NCBI GenBank assembly: GCA_911728435.2
Contig: OU452216.1
Coordinates: 4,848,342-4,912,341 of the forward strand
Direction of reading: 5' to 3'
Length of the DNA stretch: 64,000 bases
Origin: Apoderus coryli
Taxonomy: Eukaryota; Arthropoda; Insecta; Coleoptera; Attelabidae
In this document: positions 46,978-57,934 of the stretch, piece by piece
How the letters are laid out: every line of letters starts with the position of its first letter
Numbering within the stretch: the stretch's first letter is position 1
Notes under the pieces: generated by a model
Databases searched by the model: none
The model's input: the letters and a program-made list of their open reading frames with translations, nothing else
Told to the model about the DNA's origin: nothing
Program-made: the position numbers and the translations under genes

Positions 46978-47973
46978 TTAACCCATTAAGTCCCGAATAA
47001 TGTTTTTGTTAAAACATACCATTTTTTTCAAATAGTTTGTTTAGTATTACTATAAGAAGCCCTAGAAAAAGCTTCTTTTTTTTTCTTCTATCTCATATTT
47101 TTGCTAAAAAATGAGTAAAATGAATGATACCAAATGGTATCCGTGGGCGTTAGTGACATGTTCAAACATTTTTTTATGATAAAGTTGCAATAATTAAACA
47201 ATACATTTTAGGACATTTTATAATATAAATATATTAATTTATATTTAGTTTATACATAGGCCGACATTACATTTGTTACACATAGTTCTGCCGAATGATG
47301 TACATCCCTGCCCATCTATCATGTCTTACATCAGCAAGAACATTTTTTAAATGGTTGGTTTGCCTGCAACTTTAGGAGGTGTAGCATATTTTTTAAAATA
47401 TACTTGGACAATCTCTCTTCTGAAGTACAAATTGGAAATTTTTCTGGAAAGAAAGCAAGCATTTTGTGTTGCAGTATCCAACAACCAAGTGAATATCGGC
47501 CAGTACCATTTTTTGCTTTGATTCCAATTTCGCACATCTGCAAAACCATAGTAATAATGTAGAATACTTATTTATATTTTGCCTAGGAAACGCCCACGGA
47601 TACCATATGGTATCAGCAAGGTTTAAGGCACTATGGAATCACACCCAAAAAATACATATATACGCTTAAACTATAACCTTTCGACAACAATTTAATGTCT
47701 ATAATGTGTTTTACAATAATAAACTGAATTTTTAAAATGTGCTCACTTCCAGCGGATGTCCATATTTTCTAGTACAACAATTTTACCACATAAAAAAATC
47801 AAACTATATCACTTGTAATATTCAAATCTGTATAAACCACTATTTATGAGTTCAAAAGTAAATAAGTTGTTGCGGTCCCGTCACAATTTGTCATGACAAA
47901 TAAATCTGGTGAGGGCAAAACTAAACAGGCGATTTTTGATACCATATGGTGTCCGTGGGCGCTAATGGGTTAA
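46978..47973 (-). mobile_element. piggyBac-like element, TTAA-flanked, ~1 kb
   Basis: Begins TTAACCCATTAAGTCCCG (46978) and ends GCGCTAATGGGTTAA (to 47973); the ends are imperfect inverted repeats and TTAA is the target typical of piggyBac. Inside are three copies of a palindromic word, GATACCATATGGTATC, next to CGTGGGCG: 47126-47151, 47591-47614 (inverted) and 47938-47962. A transposase scrap lies at 47331-47545. It sits in the 5' UTR of a Tigger element and interrupts its alignment to the 60.5-kb copy. Confidence 0.8.
47331..47545 (-). pseudogene. piggyBac-type transposase C-terminal fragment
   Basis: One minus-strand frame reads KKWYWPIFTWLLDTATQNA then LYFRREIVQVYFKKYATPPK. This matches the end of the piggyBac DDE domain (KKWWWPLFxxLxDxxxxNA) and the FRRE helix that follows. 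The upstream catalytic aspartates are missing and there is no cysteine-rich finger afterwards. A CAG just before ATGTGCGAAATTGG could mark a splice acceptor or just the deletion edge. The overlapping frame starting at 47549 is a shadow. Confidence 0.75.
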
Positions 47974-48085
47974 AGATTCACTATATGCCGGGCTTTTGAC
48001 ATTAAAATATTCTAAGTCTTGAAAAAATTGTACTGTAAAGAGTTTTTCACTATACAGAGTTTCACTGTAAACAGTGTCGACTGTA

Positions 48086-49300
48086 TTAGAGTTGCGTATT
48101 TCTAAAGGTAGAAAAGTTATTTCAACTTTGCACAACTTATGTTTGATATTTCCAAAAAACAAACTAACAAAAGCCAAAATGCTTAAAAAATTGAACATTG
48201 AATTTGGTCTACCCTGTTTTTTTCTACTGTCTAACTTCTCGTAAATCGATCGACGCAGTCCCGGTGGGACACCCTGTATACTAAGCTGTTCCTTCTAAAA
48301 TATTAGTTTTTTGTATAGTTAGCAGCTCTGACCTCGAGGTACCTATTGAGATTAAAATAGCTAAGTAATTAATAATAAATAATGGAATTAAGAGCTTTAA
48401 AATTTGGTTTCCTGCTGGTGATAAGTGTACATACAGTGAAGACGCAAAGTAACGCACAAATTCGATACATTTTTTTGGAACAAACATGTCGCTTGGCTTT
48501 TGACGTAGTTAACAGAAAAATATACAGGGTTGACCATGTAGTAGTAGAAGTAGTAAATGCATATTATGTTTTTCTTATGGCACCTTGTATATTATTAATT
48601 TTTTTAATGAGAATAATTAATTTTAATGTTAATTGATTCATGAACAGACGACAATTTAGCAACACTGTAACAAACAAATGATATAAAACAAAGCTTTTGC
48701 ACATGTTTTAAGCTTTAAAAATAATAAACTGTTTGATTTTAATTCTAAACGTTAAAATGGTTATTCTAAGAATAAGTTTTGTGTTTTTTTTTTCTAACGC
48801 AATTTACACATACAACATACACTTACTTATAAGCGTTGATAGAGCTAAATTCTAAAAACTCAAATATTAAGTAGGTAAGTACGTGTAATTTGAAATTTTA
48901 TGCAATGTTTATTATTTATAAATCTGTTGCAACCTTCTATAAAATTGGAACAAAATTATTTAGAAACATGTTTGATTTATTTAAATATTCTAAAATGCTG
49001 AGTACGTAAATTGATGTTACTTCATAAAATTTCCATTGAAAGGTATTAAATAATACTTAGTTATTCGGTACAATATACAGTGTTTTCATTTTAAAACTTG
49101 CTACCTCAATTAGACAGTATTTTCAGCAAAAACATGTCGATTACAAGTTTTTACATACAATTGCAACCTAATACCGGCGGTGTCTGATACAGTAACTGCA
49201 AAAAGTTTCATCCACTTGCGGTATTATTAAAAATTATTATTATCTAATTTGATAGATCTTCTTTGATTTTATTAATCTAAGAAAAACTATTGAACAAATC
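48086..49300. other. intergenic, no supported gene
   Basis: ACACCCTGT at 48269-48277. The frames at 48281-48487 and 48382-48636 overlap on opposite strands and show no domain. Confidence 0.4.
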
Positions 49301-49309
49301 ATGGTTACA

Positions 49310-49500
49310 ATATTCTGCCACCGTGTTTTACAGTCGGACAGAAATTTCCTTGTTTAAATTCTACATTAAGTCTTCGCCATACCATATGATGTCCATCCGA
49401 TTATATTTAGATTAATCTGAGAAAATAACACGTTGCAAAAAATTATTTGTTTCATTCAAATTATATTTATTTGCAAACTCAAATTATTACAACTTTTTTC
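49310..49500 (-). pseudogene. Tc1-type transposase relic
   Basis: The minus strand reads FANKYNLNETNNFLQRVIFSD, meets a stop where the family has E, then SKFNIIG and, after a shift, DGHHMVWRRLNVEFK and CPTVKHGG. FSDESKFNIFGSDGR..VWR...E.....PTVKHGG is the region of the first catalytic aspartate in Tc1-like transposases. About 60 codons remain and no terminal repeats were found. Confidence 0.75.
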
Positions 49501-50135
49501 AGTCACTGTAGTTATTTTTATTACTGTCAGTATCCTTTGGCAGGCATGATATTATAGGTCTTATATACGAGGGAGAAATCTATCAAAAAAAAAAAAACAC
49601 TGCATTCGATGCCCATTTCTAATGTAAAGAGGCCTGGGAACGGATAGCCCCGGTAAAATCTATAAATTTATATATTTTAAATTAAGATTAGAAAGACTGT
49701 ACGTTAGAATTACGATACTGTTTCTGTTTACACATTGGGTTAACTAGTTGGACCCTTTGTTTTAATTGTAGTGTGGCCTTTTGCCTTGCTCGTTCTGTTT
49801 TTTTTACACATCATTCATTTTTTACAAAAAGAGTCATAAAAAAGGAATGGCGAAACAAGATGGTGGATGCTGAGTATTCGTCGGAATCGAACAAGATAAA
49901 TTAAAAATAGATCCAGTTTGTATTTATATTCAATCTTAATTTTTATGCTGTTCGTGTTTAGGATTCCATATCATTGCTTAAAAATACACTTCAGTACTCC
50001 TAAAAAACGGGACGGCAACTACGTACTGAGTAAGAGCCCAATGTGTGAACGCTGTTAGCGGGTTGAGCCCAAGATTTTTTGATTTCTTTACAAAAAACCG
50101 ACCAATGTGTGTACTGGGACCTTTAGATTATAATA
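49501..50135. other. intergenic, no supported gene
   Basis: Contains an A run (about 49587-49599). No domain recognised. Confidence 0.4.
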
Positions 50136-50137
50136 TA

Positions 50138-51355
50138 CGAGGCATGTTTTTTAAGTAAGTACCGTTTTGGAATTAAAAAAAGACGTGCAAAGATATCGCA
50201 ATAATTTTGTTTTTACATGAAAGCCTGTACCTTAATCTACTTTTCTACATAATTTCCGTGAATATTGAGGCACTTGTCATAACGTGGCACCAGTTTTTGA
50301 ATACCCTCCTCATAAAATTCTGCAGCCTGACTTGTTAACCACTGTATCACAAATGTTTTGACTTCGTTATCGTCTTGAAGACGCTGACCACCCAGGTGTT
50401 TCTTCAAGTGCAGGAACAAATGGTAGTCGCTGGGCGCCAGATCAGGGCTGTATGGAGGATGATCTAGAGTTTCCCATTTAAAAGATTTGATGAGATCTTT
50501 GGTTCGATTAGCCACATGTGGACGGGCATTGTCATGCAGCAAAACGATACCCTTACTCAACTTGCCACGTCTTTTGTTCTGGATTGCACGACGCAGATTG
50601 TTCAATGTCTCACAATAAGACGCTGCATTGATTGTCTCATTACGAGGCAGAAACTCCACTAGCAATACTCCTTTTCTGTCCAAAAAAACTGTGCACATGA
50701 TTTTCCGGGCAGAAATTGTTTGCTTAAACTTCACTCTTTTGGGTGATGATGAATGTCGCCATTCCATGGATTGTCGTTTCGATTCTGGTGTGACGTAGGC
50801 CACCCATGTTTCGTCACCAGTAACAATTTGGTCTAAAAAATCTTCACCTTCATTGTGGTACCGCTCAAGGAAAGTCAATGTACTGCCTAAACGTTGGGTT
50901 TTGTGCAAATCCGTCAACATTTTTGGAACCCAACGTGAACACAATTTCCGGTAATTCAAGTTCAAGCAGTCGCACATTGATGAAATTGTAAAGCGTCTGT
51001 TTTCTCTCACCTTTTCCTCCACTTTCTGCACCAAATGTCCATTAACGACCGAAGGACGCCCACTCCGTTCTTCATCATGTACATTTGTGCGGCCATCTTC
51101 AAATGCTCTCACCCATTTCCTTCCCACAGATCTCACGATGAATATCGATCGGTTTTACGCCTTTAGCACTAAGAAATCGTATAACAGCCCGTACTTCACA
51201 ATCGGCGGGACTCACGATTGTCGGAGGCATCTTAAACACTCGGTAAACAACGTATACAATGAGGAATCAGACTGTAATGACGTCAGTGCGTAGACAAGAG
51301 ATATAAGTAACCAGCGCGGAACGCAAAACGGTACTTACTAAAAAAACGTGCCTCG
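50138..51355 (-). mobile_element. second mariner family, 1218 bp, near-complete
   Basis: The terminal inverted repeats CGAGGCATGTTTTTTAAGTA (left) and its partner ending AAAAAACGTGCCTCG (right) are flanked by TA at 50136-50137 and 51356-51357. The termini and transposase differ from the CGAGGGTTGCC family. A left-end fragment of the same family lies at 62696-62822. Confidence 0.95.
50237..51230 (-). pseudogene. mariner transposase with a single N-terminal lesion
   Basis: Starts at ATG 51230 (MPPTIVSPADCEVRAVIRFL, then KPIDIHREIC, the first helix-turn-helix). A deletion with frameshift near 51137 leads into the 299-codon frame: RKWVRAFEDGRTNVHDEERS, GRPSVVN, RWVPKMLT linker, TGDETWVAYVTPESKRQS (first aspartate), LLHDNARPHVANRTKDLIKS (second) and PPYSPDLAPSDYHLF (third). 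Exactly 34 residues separate the second and third aspartates, the D,D34D arrangement. The end is CLNIHGNYVEK. The catalytic core is complete, so the lost start of the DNA-binding region is the only visible defect. Confidence 0.93.
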
Positions 51356-51359
51356 TATA

Positions 51360-52690
51360 TTCACCGAACATAAAACATATAGAAGGGTCATTCGTCGAAA
51401 AGCGTTGCCATTTCCGGGTTTAGTTTTATTAATTTTAAATTTCGTCTTGACCATAATATATTAACGTTTCAGTGTAGCCCTCGTAAACTCCTTCTGTTGC
51501 TTAGACAATCGAGTCCGCGTGTAGATCTTGTAATTTTAAATTTGTTTACTGCTTGCAGCTGCAGTTAGCACGACTTTGATCGAGCGAAATTAAAGGGCAG
51601 CGCCAAAGTGAACCTTCTATGCCGTTATGTGTTCAGTGATATCTTTGCGAGAAAGTTTTGGTGTGACACAACTGATTTTTTCCATAGTTAACATAATTCT
51701 ATATCTGCGTGTTTAGTGGTATTATTATTACTCATACAAATAATATTTTGTATTATTCTTACTTCACTAGAAATTAGTCAGACAAAATATCCCAAAATTA
51801 TATTTTGAGTAATAGATTTTTACGAAATTATTTTAATTCATCAGGAAAGTACAGGATTTTAAACTTTTACTAAGCATTACGCTTATTATCCGATATAGAT
51901 TACATATTTATACAGTATGTCCACTAATAGAGATCCCAAAAGGAAAAAAAGTCACTTATTGCCATATTTTAAATTTGAAAATAATCAAGGAAACAGGGTT
52001 GATCGTGCAGCAGATAAACATGATTGCATCAGTATTTTTTTCTTATGAAACCCCCTGTAAATTTTTTTTATTCCCCGTAATATTCTATAAAATATTCGGT
52101 ATGTTACAAGATTCATCTAAACTCAACGGTTATCAAGATATGCGAGGCGACAGATGTTACTGTGAAGTCCCCCCTAGTTTTTGGCAGGGCGAGCCGCTAC
52201 TGGCTACTAGTATATGATTGTCTCATGATATAAAACTTACCTGGTATTAAAAGATAAAAACCTACATAGCATATTCATAAAAAATCGTAAATTCTAGCCT
52301 TGAATATATCGTTGAAACTGTAATCTTACGAAATTGTGACATTTTTAGTTAAATCATTATTTTTTTTATATAATTATTTAGCAATTAACTACCACACCCT
52401 GTTAGTTATACAACCACATAAATTTATTTTATAGGATATTGTCAATCGTTAAATATATTTTTTTTTTGTGTAATATATTTACCATTCTATTTCAGAATAG
52501 GCAAAATTAAAAATATATTTTATAGGACTTCGTATCAGGCACAGGCAAATAGATACGACCGGTTGTATTTCACTTTATCTCTAATAGTTTTTTAATTTAT
52601 GTATTTATATAATCGAAAAAGACATACGTATTAGGTAATTATAACCTTCTTAAGATAGCCTCGATAATTTGAAGGCATTTCTGCGCGTTG
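51360..52690. other. intergenic, no supported gene
   Basis: 51.45-51.66 kb is somewhat GC-richer and has TTCAGTG initiator-like words at about 51468 and 51636, but no coding signal. ACACCCTGT at 52394-52402. Confidence 0.35.
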
Positions 52691-52699
52691 TTCGCACAT

Positions 52700-53200
52700 G
52701 ACGTTTGTGAATCCCTTCAGACTGCGATTGGTGTATTCAAATTCTTTATTTGCCATAGAATGTGTAATTAATAACCGTCTCATAGTGTAAGGTGCTCAGT
52801 TTCTCAAGACTTTAGAATTCGTTGAACTTTTATTGCTTAAACGGTGGTTCCTGGCAAAGATTGTGTGACAGAGGGACCTGGGAGTCATTTTCGATCGAGA
52901 GTACCTTTGTACCGCAAACTCTGAGCGTTGTTTCTGGTGCTAATCGTGTGCTTTGTTGTATTATTCGAAATTGTCGTCAGTTTAATGATATTTTCGCAAA
53001 GAAGGTGCTTTATAATGCATTCGTTAGGATAAAGTTGGAATTTGGGGGACACCCCCATAGTCAAAATTGAGCCGTTTTGGCTTTAGAGTAATTTTTTTTT
53101 GCCATCACTCTTCGTAAGGGTGTCTACAGGAGTTTCATACTACATCAACGACTTAATGTAACCCCAACAGAAAAAATACAATAATTTTCCCCAATACATC
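52700..53200 (+). pseudogene. reverse transcriptase relic (thumb region), second RT lineage
   Basis: Plus-strand pieces in three frames: CKVLSFSR, YCLNGGSW, QRDLGVIFDRE, then SGANRVLCCIIRNCRQFNDI and KVLYNAFVRIKLEFG, and later AITLRKGVYRSFILHQRL. DLGV.FD.....H/P.......A...LGF..R....F........LY...VR..LEYG is the region after motif C in Jockey-like RTs. Frameshifts near 52880 and 53050 show decay. The wording differs from the 5.9-kb family. Confidence 0.75.
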
Positions 53201-53226
53201 AAACTGATGATTCTAACACGTGAGTA

Positions 53227-54560
53227 GTGAGAATTATAACATAAAATACAAAAAAATAAAATATATTTTAAAAAATCGATATAAAAGGGTTTACAATTAG
53301 AGGTTTAATTTTTATTTTTACGAAAAACATACAAAAAAGATATAAGAGAATATAGTAAACAAAGAAAAACAAAAAATAGTGAGAATTATAACATAAAATA
53401 CAACAAAATCAAATATATTTTAAAAAATGCATATAAAAGGGTTTACAATTAGAGATTTAATTTTGATTTTTAAGAAAAACATACTAAAAAGATATAAGAC
53501 AATATAGTAAACAAGGAAAAAGATAAAATAGTGAGAATTATAATCTAAAATACAACAAAATCAAATATATTTTAAAAAATGCATATAAAAGGGTTTACAA
53601 TTAAATATTTAATTTTGATTTTTAAGAAAAACATACAAAAATGATATAAGAAAATATAGTAAACACAGAAAAAGATAAAATAGTGAGAATTATAACATAA
53701 AATACAATACAACAAAAATCATATATATTTTAAAAAATGCATATAAAAGGGTTTACAATTAGAGATTTAATTTTGATTTTTAAGAAAAACATACAAAAAA
53801 GATAAAAGAAAATATAGTAAACAAAGAAAAAGATAAAATAGTGAGAATTATAACCTAAAATACAACAAAATCAAATCTATTTTAAAAAATGCATATAAAA
53901 GGGTTTACAATTAGAGATTTAATTTTGATTTTTAAGAAAAACATACAAAAAAGATATAAGAAAATATAGTAAACACAGAAAAATAAAAAATAGTCAGAAT
54001 TATAACATAAAATACAACAAAATCAAATATATTTTAAAAAATGCATATAAAAGGGTTTACAATTAGAGGTTTAATTTTGATTTTTAAGAAGAACATACAA
54101 AAATGATATAAGAAAATATAGTAAACAAAGAAAAATAAAAAATAGTGAGAATTATAACATAAAATACAACAAAATCAAATATATTTTAAAAAATGCATAT
54201 AAAAGGGTTTACAATTAGAGATTTAATTTTGATTTTTAAGAAAAACATACAAAAAAGATATAAGAAAATATAGTAGACAAAGAAAAATAAAAAATAGTGA
54301 GAATTATAACATAAAATACAAATAAATAAAATATATTTAAAAAAATGCATATAAAAGGGTTTACAGTTAGAGGTTTAATTTTTATTTTTAAGAGAAACAT
54401 ACAAAAAAGATATAAGAAAATATAGTAAACAAAGAAAAAGCCAAAATAGTGAGAATTATAACATAAAATTCAAACAAATAAAATATATTTAAAAAATGCA
54501 TATAAAAGAGTTTACAATTAGAGGTTTAATTTTTATTTTTAAGAATTATAACAAAAAAAA
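53227..54560. repeat. satellite array, 152-bp unit
   Basis: About 8.8 units. GTGAGAATTATAA begins at 53227, 53379, 53531, 53683, 53841, 53993, 54145, 54297 and 54449: every step is 152 bp except one of 158. Unit words: AAAATGCATATAAAAGGGTT, TACAATTAGAG(A/G)TTTAAT, AATATAGTAAACAAAG. High similarity between units implies recent expansion. Confidence 0.97.
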
Positions 54561-55225
54561 TAAGCCTCGTATTAATATTTTTAGTATCTCTTTCCACTTA
54601 GTTAACACCTCGGTTAATATACTATCATGAACTTACCTGTAAAATCACTTTAATGTGAATATATTTTTTTTTTTGTTTTTAGATTACTAACCTATTAACG
54701 ATCAATAATAATAAATATTCATCACGCCTAATATAGCTTTAACAACGGAAACATCTGTTGGTTTAAGTATGTTATCCAGATGTAAATAATGATAACAGAA
54801 ATTATCTGGGATTTAGTTGTCAAAATAAACAACACATAAAGTTAAGGTTTGGTATATTATTACGTAAAACAAGTCTGGCGCGAGAAAGAGAAAACATTTG
54901 GTTTACATACTTACTACACATGATGTTTAAATTGAAATGTTAAGAAAACAATAGAATGGCTCTTTTTAAAATCGAACAATTTTAGCTATTTTTAAAAATA
55001 TTCTGTTTAACATAAACTGCACTACTTACTTAAATCTCATTTGATGCATTTTAGTAGATTTTCAAAAACAACTACCCGTCTGGCTATTTTTAGTATTTAT
55101 TAAGAATATTTGTACAAGTAATTCAATGCCAGTCGTGGTATTAGCCAGTGGAGTAGTTGTTTTGCCTTGTTCTCTAAATTTATATTTAGTTTTATTTTTT
55201 TACGAATGTGTAGAGGGGCCTCACA
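54561..55225. other. intergenic, no supported gene
   Basis: No repeats or domains recognised. Confidence 0.4.
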
Positions 55226-56025
55226 AAATTTTTCAATTCGGCCTTTTTTTTTATAGAATTAAATTTTGACTTTTTTTACAGAATTCTGTAAAAAAGCTTG
55301 GCATTTTTTATCATTCTCACTTTTTTTTTACAGAATTCTGTTCAAAAAAAACTCGGGATTTTTACATTCTTACTTTTTTAGAGAATTCTGTAAAACAACT
55401 CAGAAAAAAAGTCAAAATCATAAAAAAAACGGTTTTTTTTACAGAATTCTTCAAAGAATGTCAGAATAGTCATAATTCTGAGTTTTCTTACAAAATTCTG
55501 TAAAAAAAAACTCAGAATTGTAAAATTCCGAGTTGTTTTTACGGAATTCTGTAAAAAAAAGTCAGAATTGTACAAAGTTTCGACTTTTTTACGGAATTCT
55601 GTAAAAACAACTCGGAATTTTACAATTCGGAGGTTTTTTTTTTTACAGAATTTTGTAAAATAAGAAGAATTATGACTATTCTGACATTCTTTGAAGAATT
55701 CTGTAAAAAAACCGATTTTTTTTATGATTTTGACTTTTTTTTCTGAGTTGTTTTACAGAATTCTCTAAAAAAGTAAGAATGTAAAAATCCCGAATTTTTT
55801 TTTAACAGAATTCTGTAAAAAAAAGTGAGAATGATAAAAAATGCCAAGCTTTTTTACAGAATTTTGTAAAAAAAGTCAGAATGATAAAAAATGTCCAGTG
55901 TTTTTACAGAATTCTGCAAAGAATATCAGAATAGTGAGTTATTTTACAGAATTCTGTAAAAAAAACTCAGAATGATAAAAAATTCCGAGTTTTTTTTACG
56001 TAAGAAGTAAGACTGATAAAAAATA
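55226..56025. repeat. palindrome-based minisatellite with a ~600-bp palindrome
   Basis: Tandem variants of TTTTTACAGAATTCTGTAAAAA, each itself a palindrome around an EcoRI site, separated by CTCAGAAT/GATAAAAAATTCCGAG-type words. On a larger scale 55.27-55.56 is the reverse complement of 55.57-55.86: AAGCTTGGCATTTTTTATCA at 55293 is mirrored at about 55851. The frames here are repeat translations. Confidence 0.93.
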
Positions 56026-56159
56026 ATTTTGTTGTCCTTCTACGCATTCGTAGTTCGTAGGTTTTTGCCTCCTTATCCACTTTTGGATGCGTTGTTTTCT
56101 GATAAAAATGAAATAACGAAAATACCTAATTAATTTTGTTTTTGAGAGGAGAGCACTTG

Positions 56160-56345
56160 CTCAAAGTAGGCATCGTTAAGCGTTTGGCAATGGGTTAACC
56201 TTTCCACAAACCAGCATTGCACGTTTTCTATGATCTCGGGAGTGATCAATTGCATCTCGTTATGAAGGCGGTACCTTAATTCATCTATATTCTGTGGCAC
56301 TGTTTTTGAGATGTCCCCATAGGAAAAAGTTTAAGGGCGAGTTCA
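56160..56345 (-). pseudogene. IS630/Tc1-type transposase C-terminal scrap
   Basis: The minus strand reads TVPQNIDELRYRLHNEMQLI then TPEIIENVQCWFVERLTHCQ. TVPxNIDELRxRI....ITPEM...V...F..R...C is the C-terminal helix region after the third catalytic residue in the WGYLK(N/D)xVY type of insect transposases. A decayed LFPMG follows the lost DFFLWG. No other part is attached. Confidence 0.7.
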
Positions 56346-56935
56346 CTATGTGGCTGAACCATAACAAGGTATAGCTCGAATGGACTTGACGCGATTTGTT
56401 TAGTCATGCTTTCGGATAGGCTGTACCCTGTATATTTTTTATATTAATTATGCATTTAATTTCTTTTGATCATTTCATTTTCTGGATTTACAACATAGAC
56501 TACATAGCAGGAACAAATAAACAAAATGACATGAATCATTATTATTTAAAGTAAACGAAAATAGTCGCTCTCATAAATTTTTGATTGGCCAATAAAATAC
56601 TTATTATTTATTCAGTTTTCAAAATTGATATAGAAATCCTAAAAATATTTTCTATAGTAAAAACTGAACTGAAAGCAAGCAGTCAGGCAGACACACGCGC
56701 ACACCTGCATGGTTAAATTTATTTAGTAAGTAGCGAATCGTGAATTAAAATCATTTTAATTTTTGAATACTAATGAAAATTGAGTAACCACGTGTAAGAA
56801 TAAGGAAGTTGCTTTTGTATGGATTAAGTGGCGAAATTGTTTATTGCTTAGCCTCATTTATGTAATCGGTATTTTTGATTTGCAACAAAAGTATTATACA
56901 GATTGTCCTTAAATAATAGGTAGTTATTAGACACA
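56346..56935. other. intergenic, no supported gene
   Basis: No domain recognised; a TACCCTGTATA word at about 56424 resembles the ACACCCTGT motif. Confidence 0.35.
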
Positions 56936-56939
56936 ATTG

Positions 56940-57290
56940 TCTTTAGCTCCTTGCGTTTGAAACTCACACTCCCCTGAGGCATCAATTCGTTGTTGTTTTA
57001 GGTCGACTGTGAGCTCACGCGGCACCCTCTTAGCACAGAGCTTTCGCATACCCAAATGTTCGTGTAAAATGGTAAAAACACTACCATCTTATATCTTTAC
57101 AATGTCAGCTAGCTCGTGCACCTTCAATTTGCGATTGTTCATAACCAGTTTGTGAATTTTTTTGACGTTTTCTGGAATAACAGCTTCATTTGGGCGCCCA
57201 CTGCGCTCTGCATCATTTGTGCTGGTATGACCACGTTTAAATTCAGCTTGATAAAGCCATTGTTTGGTTTCCACTGTATTTTTTTTTCCA
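56940..57290 (-). pseudogene. mariner transposase N-terminal fragment
   Basis: The minus strand gives METKQWLYQAEFKRGHTSTN, DAERSGRPNEAV, then KIHKLVMNNRKLKVHELADI (between the two helix-turn-helix motifs), DGSVFTILHEHLGMRKLCAK and RVPRELTVDLKQQRIDAS. GRP and the W/RVPRxLT linker are mariner hallmarks. The catalytic domain is missing. The QQR.DAS wording links it to the relic at 3.6 kb. Confidence 0.82.
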
Positions 57291-57700
57291 TCAAAAAGCT
57301 ATGCTTTTCAAAACTCGAAATTCACTTTTTCCCACATTTTTCGTTGAAGGTTAGTACTATTTGTGAATCACTTGCTCATCCTGTATTTTTCTGTTTAAAA
57401 ATTTATCATTTCGCGATAGTTTCCTATTCTTTTATTCAATTGATCAGATGTTTTGACTATGACTCAAAAAATAAATCAATAATAAAATTTACATACAATA
57501 AGATAATAATTACAAATAACGTCTTCATAAAACTTTTTAGAACAATAAACATTTATTGTCAGGAAATATCCATAGAAAAGTTTGTAGTGTGCAGAATTTA
57601 AATTGTTTGTGAATATTTTATTTAACGTTTAATATTTATACAGACTGGTATTAGTAACTAGCAAAATATACAGTAAAATGAAATTTAGAAGCGTGAGTAT
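57291..57700. other. intergenic, no supported gene
   Basis: The 161-codon plus frame starting at 57116 overlaps the mariner fragment antisense and has no domain; I treat it as chance. Confidence 0.4.
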
Positions 57701-57930
57701 AGCAAATCTTAACGCACAAAGTGATTTTGTCTTTTCCAGATGGAAGTCTGTCTGTCTGTGTGTATTCTTCCACGATAGTGGGGTAGTCCATTAGTTTTTG
57801 GTTGAAATCGGTTTAACCCTGTGATAGTGGTGCACACAACCCCCAAATTATTTAATAGCAATAGGGTCGAGTGACACATTATTTGAAAGCAATAGGTTGC
57901 TTTGATATTGGCCTCCATAATTTACAAGAA
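57700..57930. repeat. dispersed repeat, copy of 2.53-2.71 and 7.02-7.14 kb sequence
   Basis: Carries GATGGAAGTCTGTCTGTC and CCACGATAG as at 2.6 kb, then CCATTAGTTTTTG and CACAACCCCCAAAT as at 7.0 kb, suggesting that the full repeat contains both parts. Confidence 0.55.
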
Positions 57931-57934
57931 AATT

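Larger units (their letters stand above)
46627..48083 (-). mobile_element. pogo/Tigger element 5' part, carrying a piggyBac-like insert
   Basis: The right end at 48083 is the complement of CAGTCGACACTGTTTACAGT, flanked by TA (48084-48085). The same terminus starts the element at 60448. Sequence between 46760 and 46977 (CATTTACATTTTTATA, TTCTTAACGCGTTCATAACG, GAGACACCTGG) matches 60.48-60.58 kb in the opposite orientation, giving the 5' UTR. The N-terminal DNA-binding domain follows at 46.63-46.75 kb. A 1-kb TTAA-flanked element splits the 5' UTR. The rest of the Tigger is missing. Confidence 0.82.

Noticed and set aside
49377..49396. ACCATATGATGTCC as another piggyBac-like palindrome copy
   Set aside because: It falls in a Tc1 transposase relic, where the codons explain it, and lacks the CGTGGGCG neighbour.
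57116..57601. 161-codon plus-strand open frame
   Set aside because: Its start is antisense to a readable mariner N-terminus and the rest shows no domain or compositional sign of coding.
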